From assembly GCF_001949145.1 (NCBI RefSeq), contig NW_019091357.1, positions 2,103,145-2,151,090 on the forward strand: a stretch of 47,946 nt of DNA, in the 5' to 3' direction. A program made the position numbers and the translations under genes. This DNA is from Acanthaster planci. Lineage: Eukaryota > Echinodermata > Asteroidea > Valvatida > Acanthasteridae. Below the pieces are notes generated by a model. The model was not told where the DNA came from, did not search any database, and worked only from the letters and a program-made list of their open reading frames with translations. This document shows, one piece after another, positions 1 through 17,495 of the stretch (within the stretch, counting starts at the first letter, position 1; every line of letters begins with the position of its first letter).

Positions 1-587
1 TTCAGAAAGAACAGGAACATGAGTGTCCAGTTTGAATTCATCTGCCACCGACAAACAGTTTAACAGGATAGCCTTTTAAAACTTCATGGTGTTTCTTTTC
101 CGTACTTGGGAATTCCATCTGTTGTATTTTACATGTACAATAGAGTGTCGATTTTAAAACCTTATTTTATATTGAAAACCTGATTTTGTGCTCGTATCAT
201 GAAAGCAAGATAATTTTATTCAAGGATTTTCACTCTTTTGAGAAAGCATAAATAAATATAAGCACACGTCAGCAAAATGCACTGCAGAAAATTTGTGGGT
301 TTTTTCCTTTTGCCAAGTGGGGGATTTTCTTTGCTAAGTCAATTTTGAGCATTTGCAAAAAACAACAGAGAAAAAATATCCTTTCAGCTGCAGCAAAAGA
401 CTGGCTGTAAAATCTGAAAGATTTCAATTCAACGAAATTTCTCTCACTGACACATCAATGCACACCGGTTTGGACAAGATAATTTAACGCCTGTGTATTG
501 AGAAAGCCCACTTCCATAAAAGCCCACTTCCGGTTTTCCCTCTTCAAAAGAGTTTTCAGAGAAAGAGATAAAGTACACTGCACGCAC

Positions 588-5541
<4,954 letters not shown>

Positions 5542-6888
5542 GTCGTCGGTGATTATGCGAGTAAAATTTAAGAAAACAAACGTGGACCTCGGTGATGGCG
5601 TTCAAGTTCGAATACGGAAACGACACCCACTAACGATATCACCGTATGTCCAATTGACCCGGAAGCAAACGTGACAGACCGGCGTAAACCCGGAAATGAG
5701 TAAATCGCCTCGTACTACTTCTCTTGCCGTCGGCAGAAATTTTGCTGCAAAAATGAAATTTTGTCATGATTTTGACTAAATGATCATTGATGTCTATTTT
5801 TATCCCCTTTTTATCAGTCCAGATTGTGTTCTGTGTTATCTGAAATGGGTCCGTTTTCGTTTTGCCACAAGCAAAAGCATTCCGCGACGTGACCTTTGGA
5901 CCAAATGATGTCATTAAATTTTTAATGAGGTACAGGTGCCATGAATGGACGTGCATGTACATGTACTTGGCCGGGTACGGCTTGAAATTATGCCCGAGTC
6001 TGCGGTTATTGCAGACGTATGGCTGCAAACACTTCCCTTAGATCTTGCACACGACCAATTAGATTTGACAGAGGGCGGTGCCAGGAACGTAAATGGGGAT
6101 TTTTCCATTTTTAGTATTGCAAGGTTTTCAATCCCCATTACGAAGTGAACTTAAAAGGGGTGGGAATTTGTGAGAAACGCCAAATTCTTTGGTTTGCTGG
6201 TCGAAGCCTCAGAATATTTAATTCTTTTCCTCTGAAATTCTGTCGTAGCCGTTAGTGAAGTTTCATCTCAACCATAAAACTTAAAAAGGCCATTTAATTC
6301 AAACATTCATCATTTAACAAAGGTAAACACCCAAAATCAAGATGCATACTTCTTTACATTTATTTACACATTCCCCACGAATTATATACAATGTGTGCAA
6401 TTTTAATGATCAATTATTGACCAAAATGTGTCCACAAGAAATCCTAAATATGATAAAAGTTACCATGTGTTCCTACATGCACTTGTGTGTTTCATGTATA
6501 ATGTGCTCTCTCATCAACACTTCAGTTTTCAACAAAAGACGATATCCGAGTTCCAAAATGCCATTTGTCAGGCACTTTGTGAAGCCAGATTACACTCCCT
6601 CAAAAATGGGAAAATAGTCAAGTGGTTTGGAATTATGAACTTAATATTGGTACATAGTCTGAAGCCTATAAATACAAATGTATGTACAGAACCAAAAACA
6701 GTCCAGACTCAAAAAAAGAGGTTGGTTGAACCCCAACTGGATATTTTCCTATGTTAAAAAAACACCTGTTGCTAACAATGGTTAATCTTTAAGCAAACCA
6801 AGATATCCACACAACATGGTGCTCATTGATGGCGGACCGAATGAAATCTGTAATTGTGGTAAGATTTAATATCTTTGGAGTGATCTGT
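5542..6888. other. Intergenic region between SMAP and RTF2; no gene seen
   Basis: Both flanking genes are on the minus strand, so this stretch holds the SMAP 5' leader and promoter (right after 5541) and the RTF2 3' untranslated region (left of 6889). A 129-codon minus-strand open frame at 5639-6028 has no recognisable motif and no credible splice context, and is treated as chance. No clear TATA box was seen. Confidence 0.5.
6359..6364 (-). terminator. Candidate polyadenylation signal for RTF2
   Basis: AATAAA on the minus strand, about 525 bases past the RTF2 stop codon. It is the first perfect hexamer noticed in the downstream stretch, so the RTF2 3' untranslated region may end near 6340. 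AATAAA is common by chance in AT-rich DNA; no transcript evidence is available. Confidence 0.35.
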
Positions 6889-9800
6889 CTACTTTGACAT
6901 TGCGTAGTACGGGTTATAGGTCACCCAGTGTCCTTTCTCGACGTCCTTCTGATCTTTGGGTAAGAAGAGGGACTTGTACACGGCACTCTTTTTATGATCA
7001 AAGGGTGTGTCTGCATTGCCATTGGTTGATTTCAACGACGGCCCACTGCCATTGGACAATTTGCCGGATCCTGCCTTTGCCCCACTGGCCAGTTTGGAGG
7101 ACGATCCCGCCGTCCCAGTGGCCAATCTGGATGATGCTGCCTGGCCATTGGTCAGTTTGGATGGCACTTCTGCTGTTCCATTGGTCAGTTTGGATGATGC
7201 TGCATGGCCATTGGCCGATTTCTCTGGGTCAGTTCTGACTTGTTTGGATGAGGATGGTTGCTCGTCTGTGTTGGATGAGGTTGCAGTGCACGGAGCGTCT
7301 GACTTTCTCTTCTGTGCTTTTTTTGCTTTCTAAAAAGAAAGAAAAAGCATGTAGACTGATATTCACTGTCATGTTCATCACTACAAACAGTTTTCATTTT
7401 CTGTTCAACATTGAGATTAAAGGTTTTTCCCCAAAATCGTGACCTCATTTTGATTTAAACAGTGAATGTTTGAAACCAATAACTGAGCTCAGGAAAGCAA
7501 CCGATACAAGATAAATCTGACTTTGTTCCCAGCTCCCCAATCTCCTCACCTTCTCAGCCTTGGCTCTGGCCCTTTTGTCTTCCATCTTGGCTCGCAGGTC
7601 ACCGATCTCTTCGGCAGTGCCGTTAATGACAACTGCATCCTCCGCATCGTAGGCAGCACCACACTGGACGAGAGAGAAGGAAATAAATGAGAACAGAGCT
7701 CCACAGTGACAGCATTTTGAAAACTGAGTGTGCTCTCATTGAAAATACTGACTGGAATTGTCAGGAAAACGAAAGCACATTCTTTGCACTTAAAACTTTT
7801 AGAGAGCATCAAACCCTACCTAAAGTAACAAAATCCTTTAAGATCTCCTGAATAATTTGGACTTTAGGGTGTTCAGATTGGTTACACTTCAAGTTTCAAA
7901 TGGTATCCAGGCTGCAGTCTTCTCGTATCTTTCCTCTCTGCAACCCGAACTCCCGCCTCCTCCAAAAAAATCTGCAGATACTTTTGCATCGTTACCTTGT
8001 GACAAACATCAGACTTGACCTCCTTCAGGGCTTTTTCTGACAAGACGCAGCCGCAATCCCACAGAAAGCAGAACCTGTCAGATACAGTGTAATATTCAAC
8101 CATTTCTTAGCACAGGAGACAGGCAACTCCTTTCTCTTTGCAAAAAAAGTAAAGATACCTTGCCTTAAAAATCACAAACCAAAGAAAATCTTCGGTTCCT
8201 AACCGACATTGATAATGAAATGATTTATTAATTGCAAAGATACATCTTCCAATCTTACCAGAGCAATAGCACTTACGTTGTAAAAGACCTTTAACACACA
8301 CATATAAATGACAAAATAGTTACGAATGGTGTAGCCCAGCAAATAATGTGGCCTTTTAATTGCTCAATATTTGTTATTAAAGTCATGAATGGAAACAAAT
8401 ATTCTCAAGGCTCAACTTACAATGAAACTATACGATGTTAAATTCGAAGGAGCAATTATACAAAGACAATGAAGCCATGGTGGGAATGATTTCTGAGGAG
8501 AGATTATTTTCTTACTTGTAGTGACCATTCATTTGCAATCCTGTCACCGGGCAGATATACTGTGAGATGCTGTTGTCAAGGTCTTCCTTCTGTTTTCCCT
8601 TTTTCTCGAAGGCAGGGTTTGGAGTCAAGTTCAGCTCTTTCACATCCTGAGCAGGAAAAACAAAAGTCCAAACACAGAAAACACTTCGGTGAAGCTCAGG
8701 GCATCAAAACTTTAAGGATAACGCAGTGGAAACCCTGGGCATATCGTACCTTAAGACCCCGGATGTGTTTTGCCGAGTCACATGTTGATTTATCGAGAAG
8801 GTATTCAAGCAAGGATTCCTTGTTGTACAATCTGTAAAGGAGAGTTTAGGAAAAAGAAGTTAGAAATGTCCAACAGGAAACTAACGGGTAAAAGGGTGTC
8901 CGTTAGAAGGGACCATTTAATTATCCTTCAACTTTTTGCATTTGTTTGAAGCTCTGTATGCCGTTTAGGATACTGTTCAGGAGTTCTGAGTTTTAGCAGC
9001 TGAACCGAACTAAGATGGGGCCAGAGAATGGAGGTAGGAGGGGCTGGGGGGAGGGAGGTTGTGTGGATAGGCCTACCTTCCGAGTTCACAAGCCATGATT
9101 GGCTGTCGAAGGCCTTCCTGGCTAATCGCACAGTGCAACCATTTTGCCATCCGTTCCATGTTTTTATCCACCTGTGGGAAAGGTCAAGTATATAGCCATG
9201 TCAGCCGAAAGGTAACATCTCAGTGATGCAACCTGTTTCAAGTTACTCGGACTGACATTTATGCCCATGGCATGGGGATGCATGAGGCCTAAGCTGACCG
9301 GAATGACCGGAAGGCAGGATGGCAATTGAAGACTCGCCTGATCATGGAGGTAGAAATAGATCATTAGATATTCAAATGTTAAAAAGCCTACGGGGTGGGG
9401 TCCGACGTCCGCCCCTCTCCATGTCGGACCCCACAGTTCTGGGGGTAAAAAAAAACCTTAGGAGATGTGGGAACTAACATTAGAAAAGAGCCTTTCTTGG
9501 ACATGTTGGACTATAACTTAGGAATGGTAAGACAACCTGATTTCGTAAAAAACACGTTAGCGGTTAGGCCATACCATAGCCCCACAAATAGGGCCGCTTT
9601 GACTTCCGACGCACGAAGAACTGCCTTCGTTTTTCAAAATGGTGTCACCCGTGGTCAGCATGTAATACTACAGTACAGGCCGGGTTTTTCAAGGTACCAT
9701 ACACCGGAAAATTTACGGTTTTGGAAAGCTTTAGGGTGCTTGTATGAAAGTCCAAACTCTGAAGAATATGCCGGTGTAAGTAAAATTCTTGAGTCATTCT

Positions 9801-10096
9801 CATTTCAGAAGATATTAGGATTCACAGTTTGTGACAATCCTGCAGTTTGGATTTCAGGTATTTAAGACATGCCTTGAAGTAGGGCTGCGGTGGCAACAGA
9901 TAAGAGACAGATTGTGAAAGAAAGACACCACAGGGCTAGCCATACATGCCATAGATAGAGCAAGGCCTACCCGCTACGCCTAGACATGCTAGGCCTACCG
10001 ATTGAATTTAAACCCTAGGCCCCCTACCTGTTCTGGTTTTTTCTTCAATCTCACGAGTTCATCTCGTCTTGGGATCGTTCCTCCATCACATCCCAT
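6889..10096 (-). CDS. RTF2: RTF2, replication termination factor 2 homologue (complete)
   Basis: Nuclear protein of the Rtf2 RING-finger family. In fission yeast it stabilises stalled forks at the replication barrier; in animals it is a replisome component removed by proteasome shuttles (family knowledge). Seven exons: 10096-10028, 9171-9077, 8831-8750, 8646-8516, 8074-7996, 7663-7550, 7329-6889, giving 336 residues. The start is fixed by the diagnostic N-terminus MGCDGGTIPRRDELV. Next come RLYNKESLLEYLLDKS, the ICPVTGLQMNG and CGCVLSEKALKEVKSDVCHKCG segments of the RING-like zinc fold (about residues 113-154), and the terminal block AVYKSLF...GHWVTYNPY that matches the conserved C-terminus. 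The last exon adds a Ser/Lys-rich linker with about six degenerate copies of SSKLTNG-A, which looks lineage specific. A possible polyadenylation signal lies at 6364-6359. Identification is firm. Confidence 0.96.
9395..9447. repeat. Hairpin repeat, GTGGGGTCCGAC family, copy 1 (RTF2 intron 1)
   Basis: Exact 12-bp inverted arms: GTGGGGTCCGAC at 9395-9406 and its complement at 9423-9434, around a 16-base loop. The right arm continues into the tail AGTTCTGGGGGTA. The arms and tail recur at 35897-35940, and the tail alone at about 36602, so this is a small dispersed fold-back sequence. Confidence 0.6.
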
Positions 10097-13000
10097 AACT
10101 TTTGATGGACGTTACTGACAAATACGAAGTAAAACCAGGAAATAAACACACGAAATGGTGTAAAATATTTCAATATCTGTAGAAGTTGCGTCAGATATGC
10201 AGTATGAGAGCAATAGAACAGCGCCATCATCAGATCGTCAATCATTGTCAATTTCATAAAGAGGGCGCTATTCAAAAACTACACTCATGATAATGTATGT
10301 GGGATAAATGTAGACATCGATGTGTACACCACTGAAGAGAGAACAGAGAAATTCATTAAAATTCACACGAGCAAAAAAAATCCTCGTTTATGTGTCTGTG
10401 GATATACCCACAGATGCTTTGACGCTGCGAAACAGTACACCTTAGTTTAGTTTTTAATAGTTCCCTCTTTTTGAAAATAAAAACATTCCCGTCTCGTTAA
10501 TATAAATTATTATCAATATTTTGCGTCACCTCACCCTGTCCTTTCTGTATTTTTCAATGTCAGTGCTTCGAATCTGTCTTCGGGATTACAAATGAGCAAA
10601 TTTGAATCCAAATAAAACCCAAACCATCCCAACTCTACCCACCCTTACCCAACCCTGCTACCTCTCCAGAAACTCTCTTTGGCATTTTGTTCACTTTTTT
10701 GTTCTCTCGACTAGACATTTCCCAAGAACGTTCTACGAATCGATATTTAAAAATTGCTCAAAAGATTTCTGTGGTATTGCTTCGTGTTTTTTGTGGTGAT
10801 TCTTCTAGAAATTCTTAATTAAAGCTAAAACCATAAAATGGGTCGCAATGGATAATAAATTATGACTCATTCAAGTCGAGTAAGAGGAGAACAGTAATTT
10901 TTTCCATTCATCCTCTGTTTACGCTTCTTTGTCTAGTGGACGGTAGTGCAAAGGAGAACGAAAAATATGATAAATGTTTATTTGGTTTTAATTACCTGCT
11001 AATTCTTTGTGAAACCAGGTGTATAAAATACAATTCCGTCCATAACTATTGTTGCTACACATTGCTCCCTGTCAACTAATACTTGTCTTGTCTCCTTGTA
11101 GATACCGTCTTGTTCTGTGGAGTCACTCATCGCAGACGACGTCTGTTTCCCGCGGTCGCAAGGAATAACAAGAGCGTGGAATTGAGGATGGGAATGCATG
11201 CTGGAAAATGTGACGAATGATAGCGCGTAGTGGGACTTTACGTTCGGCCAGAATTAAACGGAGGGTGTAATCGTTAATGTAAAACTGATTGGCCGCGTGA
11301 GAAGAGTGTAACGAAGGTGACATTTTAACACCAGGATGAAATCCTACAGGTAAGTCGGTCTTTCTCTTGAGCCTTTGTTCTTGAATCTCTGGTTACCTCT
11401 GTTCCACCACTTTGCCTGTGCTTTGTGGTTCCACTGTTGTTGAAGAGCGAATGTAGTCACTGGACATTACCGGTCGCATGCACTGTGCGTGCAGGCGACC
11501 ATTTTATGCGAGCCATGTTGAGTGCTCTGGGCTTGAAGATGAACGATCAGCGGCAGTGCGGTATTTGTAGTATTGCGCTACAGGAGGGCATGCATGGATA
11601 AGCTGGGTGTGGCTGTTGGAGGAGGCGTGACCTCACAATATCCGAGGGGATGCTGTTGTGTTGCTTTATGCTTGACTGTCGACTACATGTACTGAGAACT
11701 AAAGACGAACGTTTGGTACTTTTAATAACGAATAACCGTTTTCAGGAGTCCACGAAAGATCGATTAATTCACCGATTTTTTATGTTCTCGAGAAATGGCT
11801 TACGGTAAGCACAACAAAATTAATGAAGCTTTATTCAATTTTTGAAATTTTGAATTTATGGTAGTCTTGATAAAACAAGACAGAATGTTACTGCTTAAAA
11901 TATGAACCACTACGGGAGCAAAATGTTTTGGAGCTGTTGATGCATGCAGTAAGAACACAAGAAATGCCGGCATCGAAACTGGAACACTGACATCATGATT
12001 TGATGAGATGGCAACGCCATTTTCATCACAGCCTTAATTTTCTTTTATAATGCATGAGTCACCGGTGTGTTTACATCGAGGCCGAGTCTTTTATAGCGAC
12101 GCGTGCACTCCGGAGGAAGCTAATTCTCGCTTTAAAATGTTCACCGATCACTCCTTCCAACGTTACATGCCTGGCTTCTTCAGCGCCATTCAACATCGAT
12201 TGATGTTGGCCTGTTGCCTAGGTAACCTTAAGTGCTCATCACACTGAAGATAAATACTCTACCATAGCAGAGAATTCGCTTAAATTAATCTCAGCATAAC
12301 GTAACTATGTTAGAATTCAATTTAATTTCATTCATGTTGAATTACTGACTTACATGCGTCGTGCATGTACATGGCACTGTATGACATTAATTTTCAAGGT
12401 CATTTCTCCATAATTTAATACATGATTAAATTCTAATGTTTATCCCTCAAAGAGACGGGCATTTTGGCCTTGTCACAGCCGGGGGGCTAGATCTCGGCCA
12501 TACGATGATGTATTTCAATGAAATTTGGCAGTGTCATAGAGGCATCCATACTTATCATCTGTGTGAAATTTCATGTAAATTAATTAAGTCTTTGCATAAT
12601 TATGACTAATTAATTATTCATGGTAGGATACCACTCTGTCCTATGTACGGTGTATTGCTGTGTACCCAGTCATGGTAAATTTCACATCTCGCTTCACCCA
12701 GCATTCTAAAATTCGTCGCTGAGAGAGAACGCCACGCCTGATTTTCATAAATTTGGGGTCAAAATGAAGCTAGAGAGATGCTTGAAGAAAAAATAAACCG
12801 GGGGGCGGATTCCGCCCCCCGCCTCTTTGAGGGTTAAAAGCTGCACTCATAATTTTCAATGAAGGACTGATAACCGCATGAAATTGAAATTCCCTGTTTT
12901 GTCTCCAAACCAAGGGAGCCAGCATTTTTTTCCAGGGGGAACCACTTTTTCCGACGGAAAAGCACTCACACCCTATAAATGGAAAAAGCTTGAGGGGGTG

Positions 13001-14319
13001 AATTGTATAGGGTTTAGTTTTCAAGCAAATTGGTGGTATTCACCCGCTTTCATCTCTTCTTTCCTTTTTTCGATGTCCCCCTCATATAATTCCTTTTCGT
13101 TTTTTGGGGGGGGCGCCCCCTTGCCCCTCACCTCACGACGCCAATGTCCATAACCACACCCTTCTCGCACCCGTGTTCGTCAATTTATAAGGTTAACAAT
13201 TAAAGTAGGCAGATACTTGAAGAATCGGACGTGCTGGCGTTAGAGTGCTCATTTGAAAACATGGATGCCCTGCGGTCGCTGTGAAATTTGAAACAGTGTG
13301 AAGACCATTTCTGAAGGCAAATTGCGTCGATATTCTGCCGATCAGTCACTAGCTCGGAGTTTTTCCCGGGGGCTGTGATCTTGTTAGACCTTCAGCTTGT
13401 CTCGCTGCAGTACGCCGCTCGCTATAATAACACGCGCCCTGGCTACCCTGACTCACGGTTAATTGTAATATTTTGCGCCAAGCTCTGGCCAGTTCCTTGA
13501 TACCCTCTTCTCTTCGCTGTTTTGCTCCGGTTATGTACTTAAGGCTGAGTCACGGGGTATCTGTTGCCATGGATACCGGTGTGAGGGGCCGATAATGGGG
13601 GACATACCCGGGGGACGAATTTAGTGAGCCGGCCCGTGGTGTGAAACCTTGGAGATCCCGTGGATGAGATTGACCAGAAAATATAGAAAGTGGTTGAAAG
13701 CGGCCATTAAGTCGCACGGGCTCATTTTGCTGGTGTTGTAATTATAAATAATCATGCTGTGGATGAAGGCGAGAATATTGTTTGCATTACATTGTATTTC
13801 CCATTCGAGAGCGCGCTGCATGCAATGCTTTGGTTTACGGAAGGCGTGAGCTTGCCACGCAGGACAGAGTACAGTGGAAAGACATGGTTGAAGTTAATTT
13901 GAGAGGACGGCTCGTTTTGCACAGTCCTAAACATCGGTGAGATCAAAACTCCCCGCACTTGATATTCGCACGTGGGCAGAAATGGCCGCAGTGAACAAGC
14001 TGTTTAATATGTGGACACGTAACTACAACATGCCCTTTCGCAGAACTATACGCGTACAAGAGACAACAACCGTTGAGGCCGTTACCAGACATCGCCTTTA
14101 ATACTATAAATCATTCTCATTATCGTAATCATCATCGCAGTCATCATAATTAATGTGTTTTTAATTTGATTTTCTTGTGTTTAGAGGGTAGCCAAATCAG
14201 TTCTTGATAACGGCATTTTGAGGAACCCTCACTACATACCAAATTACACTAAAATATTGCAATGGATATTCGTATTTCGCTAATTACCAGCGCGATGGTG
14301 GCACATGGTTGTACAAACT

Positions 14320-14515
14320 TTAACACCGCTGGTGTTACTTTGCACACCTTCAAGTGTTACCATGCACTGGAGGGTGTTAAAAGTAACACCAAATAACACC
14401 AAAATTTTGACACCAGTGAAAAGTGTTGATGTAGTCCTCTGATAACACCGGGGGTGTCAACTATAACTTGTTTAGTACTATTTGTAGGGTGTTTTCGTCA
14501 TGATTTTGACACCTT
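14320..14515. repeat. AACACC / GGTGTT palindromic cluster
   Basis: About ten copies of AACACC, its complement GGTGTT or close variants occur in both orientations within 200 bases. They include the compact inverted pair AACACC-gct-GGTGTT near 14322-14336. The arrangement suggests a decayed palindromic repeat element. The half-sites also resemble T-box binding half-sites (AGGTGT), but function is not shown. Confidence 0.45.
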
Positions 14516-16061
14516 GGTCATTGGAAGGAGAGGAAAACAAGGAGGAACTTCTAGTCTAGCCTTTGCCAGGAGTTCCTTCTCGTCTCCACCCTACCGAGGC
14601 TAGGAGCCCCCCCCCCATGCAAGCGGTGCCGCTACACTCAATACTCTTGGCAAAAGTTAGCTGGTGATTTGCACGAAATGTTCTAAATCAAAACATGTAA
14701 AAGAATAAACAAACAGTTTAGTATCTTTAAGCTGACGGGAAAGTCATCAGCCTCTCCTGGCCATGCTAGCTCCTCTGAGAATCGGGACACTTTTAGGGTC
14801 AGTTTTCTTCTGTTTTAATCGTCTGGTAAAGAAAAACAGAGGGAAGATAAGGCAAAAACAGGGGAAAAAAACCCACTTTTTAACAAGCTACGGTCAAAAA
14901 TGCCGCAAGTTTCGTCACGGGACAAACAAGTGAAAAAGGCTCATGACTTATTGTGATGTGCCCGGGGCCACTGAAAAACGCTTCAACGAATCTAAAAAGC
15001 TCTTCAGTTCTCTTGGTTGGCACAGATCAACCCCCCCGAAAAAATATATAATATAGTTCTAAGAAAGCACGATAATATATGGAATTAATTTCTTCATTCC
15101 TTGAAGCCGTAATCACTCGGGAAAACCTAGCTCGACAGGCAAGCGACCGACTCACGACCCTCGACTCTCGATTCCAACGGGACTTCATGGAGTACGTTTT
15201 CGTATCTTGACATGTTTTGTTCCACTGGCTGCATACGCAAGAGATCGGTTCCCGACTGGCTTGAATAGACATGATCAGACATGCGATCCATCATAATCCA
15301 CACCTCCAATAAACGACGACGGAAAGAATGGAATTATTAAAGCCTGTAGTTAAAAACTGAAAAAAATGCTATCATTTACAAAGGCAGATCCAGGCTTGGC
15401 TGTGGAGGCTAAATGTTGATTGAGCAGATGTTAATTATTATTTTTGCACTACACGGGGGGTTGGGGGCTAACCCCTTGAATGTCTGTAGATCCGACAGGT
15501 GTCACAATAATGATAAAACATCCAATGTGAGTTGGGCTCACTTTTGAGAGGTGCAAACCACTTTTTCCGTGGAGGGGGAATGTCTTGGGGGCAAGCAGGG
15601 GTCAATGTTGAGGTTTTGTTCAAGTAAGTTGTGGGTTTTCGTCCTCTTTCATCCCCCCTCCCTCAAAAAATACTCCCGCCTTCTTTTCCATTTTTTTCTT
15701 TTTCAATTTTATTCCGGTTATTCCGGAGGAGGTGAACTTCTCCCCGCGATATCCGTGGCTCAAGTATTGAAAGAGCCGAACAGATCTTATTCGTCGTGGC
15801 AACTGTTTTAGAGATTTGCGTCTTTGTTCCGCGGGAAAAAATACTCCAGCAGATATGTTGTGTGTTCGGTTGCATGTTGCAAGACGAGTGTTACCACTCG
15901 AAATGATGGGATCGATACATACAGACCATGCCTGTAACATCGCGTCGCCAACTGCTAAATGTCAGACGGCGAATTTATGCATGCCAGATTCCTCACGCTT
16001 GAAGGCATTGCACGTTACACCATTCGTCAATCGGCTCCTTTGCGATATGTATGATCATGGA

Positions 16062-16081
16062 GGAAGGAAGGAAGGAAGGAA
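16062..16081. repeat. GGAA/AAGG microsatellite
   Basis: A short run of tandem ggaa/aagg units (aggaaggaaggaaggaac). It is a simple sequence repeat with no other visible feature. Confidence 0.8.
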
Positions 16082-16295
16082 CAGACGACTGACAAACAGC
16101 TTGATTGAAGACTAGCTTTATACGCACGACAACACGGGCAATTACCCTGTTTGTAGGCTGTGTTTGCAAATGAAATGGCTGAAGACGGGAATAACATGCC
16201 TCTCTGGCATTGGGAAGTGGCTCTGTACAGCCGGTATAACTCAGCGGCTTTCTGGAAACACATGTCATTTGCACCCGCAGCCGTCGCCCCTAGCC

Positions 16296-16345
16296 GCACA
16301 AGGCGCGGCTGTGTGGCCTACTACGTATGACGTCACGGCCGCCAT
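16296..16345 (-). promoter_or_regulatory. Possible promoter: CRE plus YY1-like site
   Basis: A perfect CRE octamer TGACGTCA lies at 16328-16335. Reading the minus strand, it is preceded within a few bases by ATATGGCGGCC, which resembles the YY1 site that sits just downstream of many animal transcription starts. The surrounding 16270-16330 stretch is richer in GC and CpG than its neighbours. A minus-strand open frame begins at 16299 and reaches a donor-like site at 16146/16145. No further exons were found. Confidence 0.3.
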
Positions 16346-17329
16346 ATCTTGCAGAAAACCCATGCATGGCGAGAGAGGACCTTTCTTCCATGGTCCACGA
16401 GAGAACATTGATTTATGCTAGAAGAGTGAAATGATTGCGGTTGCACCATGTATCAATCTCTTTTTTTTGTGTGTGGTTCTGAGAAGAACCGGGGAATAAC
16501 TCGACGTTTCGAACAGTGTACTCTGCCCGTCTTTTACTCTTCTAGCTTCTTTCACCATGAAAACCTTCAAGTCTTATGAATTTATGCTACAACTAGCCCT
16601 CGAGAAGGTTCACTGAGATCGTTCCTAAATTGCTGCGTCTCCCATCTCTGCCTGGAGAAAGCGCGGATTTGTGATATCTAAGAGCAGTCGTGTGTATATG
16701 TACCGGATGGCACCAAATTTCAAGTCTGAGTGGCAGAGATTACAAACCCGGGTTGGCAGCTCACTAGGGAAAAGTCGACCGCTTTGCCGACCTGTAATTA
16801 ATTCTCAAAGACATCAACTACACGTCTGAAAGCATATTATCTGGCCATCAGGAGTAGGAACTGAGCCTATATGGGTACAGTCCACTAATTCAAGCCTCAT
16901 TGAAAACAGTGTAAAATCAGCACTGTTCAGGGCCCAATAGCATGCATGCCAACATCCCTGAGATTTGTGAAACACAAATGAAATTATTGTCTAGTCCCTA
17001 ATCTTTCCATTTCTTTTCATTTTTTGTGGGTTAACCAATTACATTTTTAATTATTCCCACAAAACAAAATCACCCCCGAAAAGTGATTTTTCCGAAGTCC
17101 GATTGCAGCCATTTTCCAAGTGGCAACCCTCAACTTTCTGGGGCACTTACGACCATTTTTCAACCGTAATTTTTAGCCCTTCTGCTTTCATATGAAAGCT
17201 CAAAGACCCAGAGAGTTGATCCTCACAAGGATTTACACAATCTCACCATTTTGAGGGCCAAACAATCTCTTTTTTCAAAAGATACTGTGGGGCACTTCTA
17301 ATGCTAATGAGCTGGCCAGAAATTCTTAC

Positions 17330-17495
17330 TTGAATTAGTGGTCTGCACCCATTTAATCCTTGAATGCAGCTCAGAGTAAACGATGAGCACAGGCATTGAA
17401 ACGGCAGGGAGGAAAATGGCGACGCACAGAATTACCAGACAGATCGGATTCAAGTGTGTGGAATCTTCCAAGAGAGACGGAGAAATGAATTTCAA
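17330..17495 (-). CDS. Candidate orphan first exon encoding a hydrophobic segment
   Basis: Low-confidence exon. The minus-strand frame starts at ATG 17495 and encodes about 55 residues with a strongly hydrophobic stretch (PICLVILCVAIFLPAVSM). It ends on a good donor, TTCAA/gtaagaat, in phase 1. Hydrophobic first exons ending in phase 1 are what the PPxY array uses, but here the exon is longer, lies on the opposite strand, and no partner exon with PPxY was found on the minus strand below it. It may equally be chance. Confidence 0.2.

Larger units (their letters stand above)
10097..16145. other. Intergenic stretch upstream of RTF2; no convincing gene
   Basis: This holds the RTF2 promoter side. 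Short open frames at 10999-11199 and 11123-11323 on the minus strand lack recognisable domains. A plus-strand ATG followed at once by a strong donor (taca/ggtaagtcgg-like context near 11350) could be a non-coding or near-empty first exon, but no downstream exon was found. The stretch also contains G-rich and C-rich tracts (about 12780-12820, 13100-13125, 14607-14619) and the AACACC cluster listed separately. Confidence 0.4.

Noticed and set aside
1-587. Last coding exon of SMAP within the window
   Set aside because: An acceptor-like ttttacag exists on the minus strand near 400, but the frame in the required phase stops after six codons and does not match the family C-terminus.
5639-6028. 129-codon minus-strand frame between SMAP and RTF2
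   Set aside because: Unremarkable composition, no homologous motif, and no splice signals linking it to either gene.
9467-9865. 132-codon plus-strand frame inside RTF2 intron 1
   Set aside because: No recognisable domain, no splice or promoter context, antisense to RTF2; several frames of this length are expected by chance in the window.
10999-11323. Two overlapping minus-strand frames of 66 codons upstream of RTF2
   Set aside because: Protein-like composition (MSDSTEQDGIYKETR) but no partner exon and no recognised family; the stop falls just before a donor-like site.
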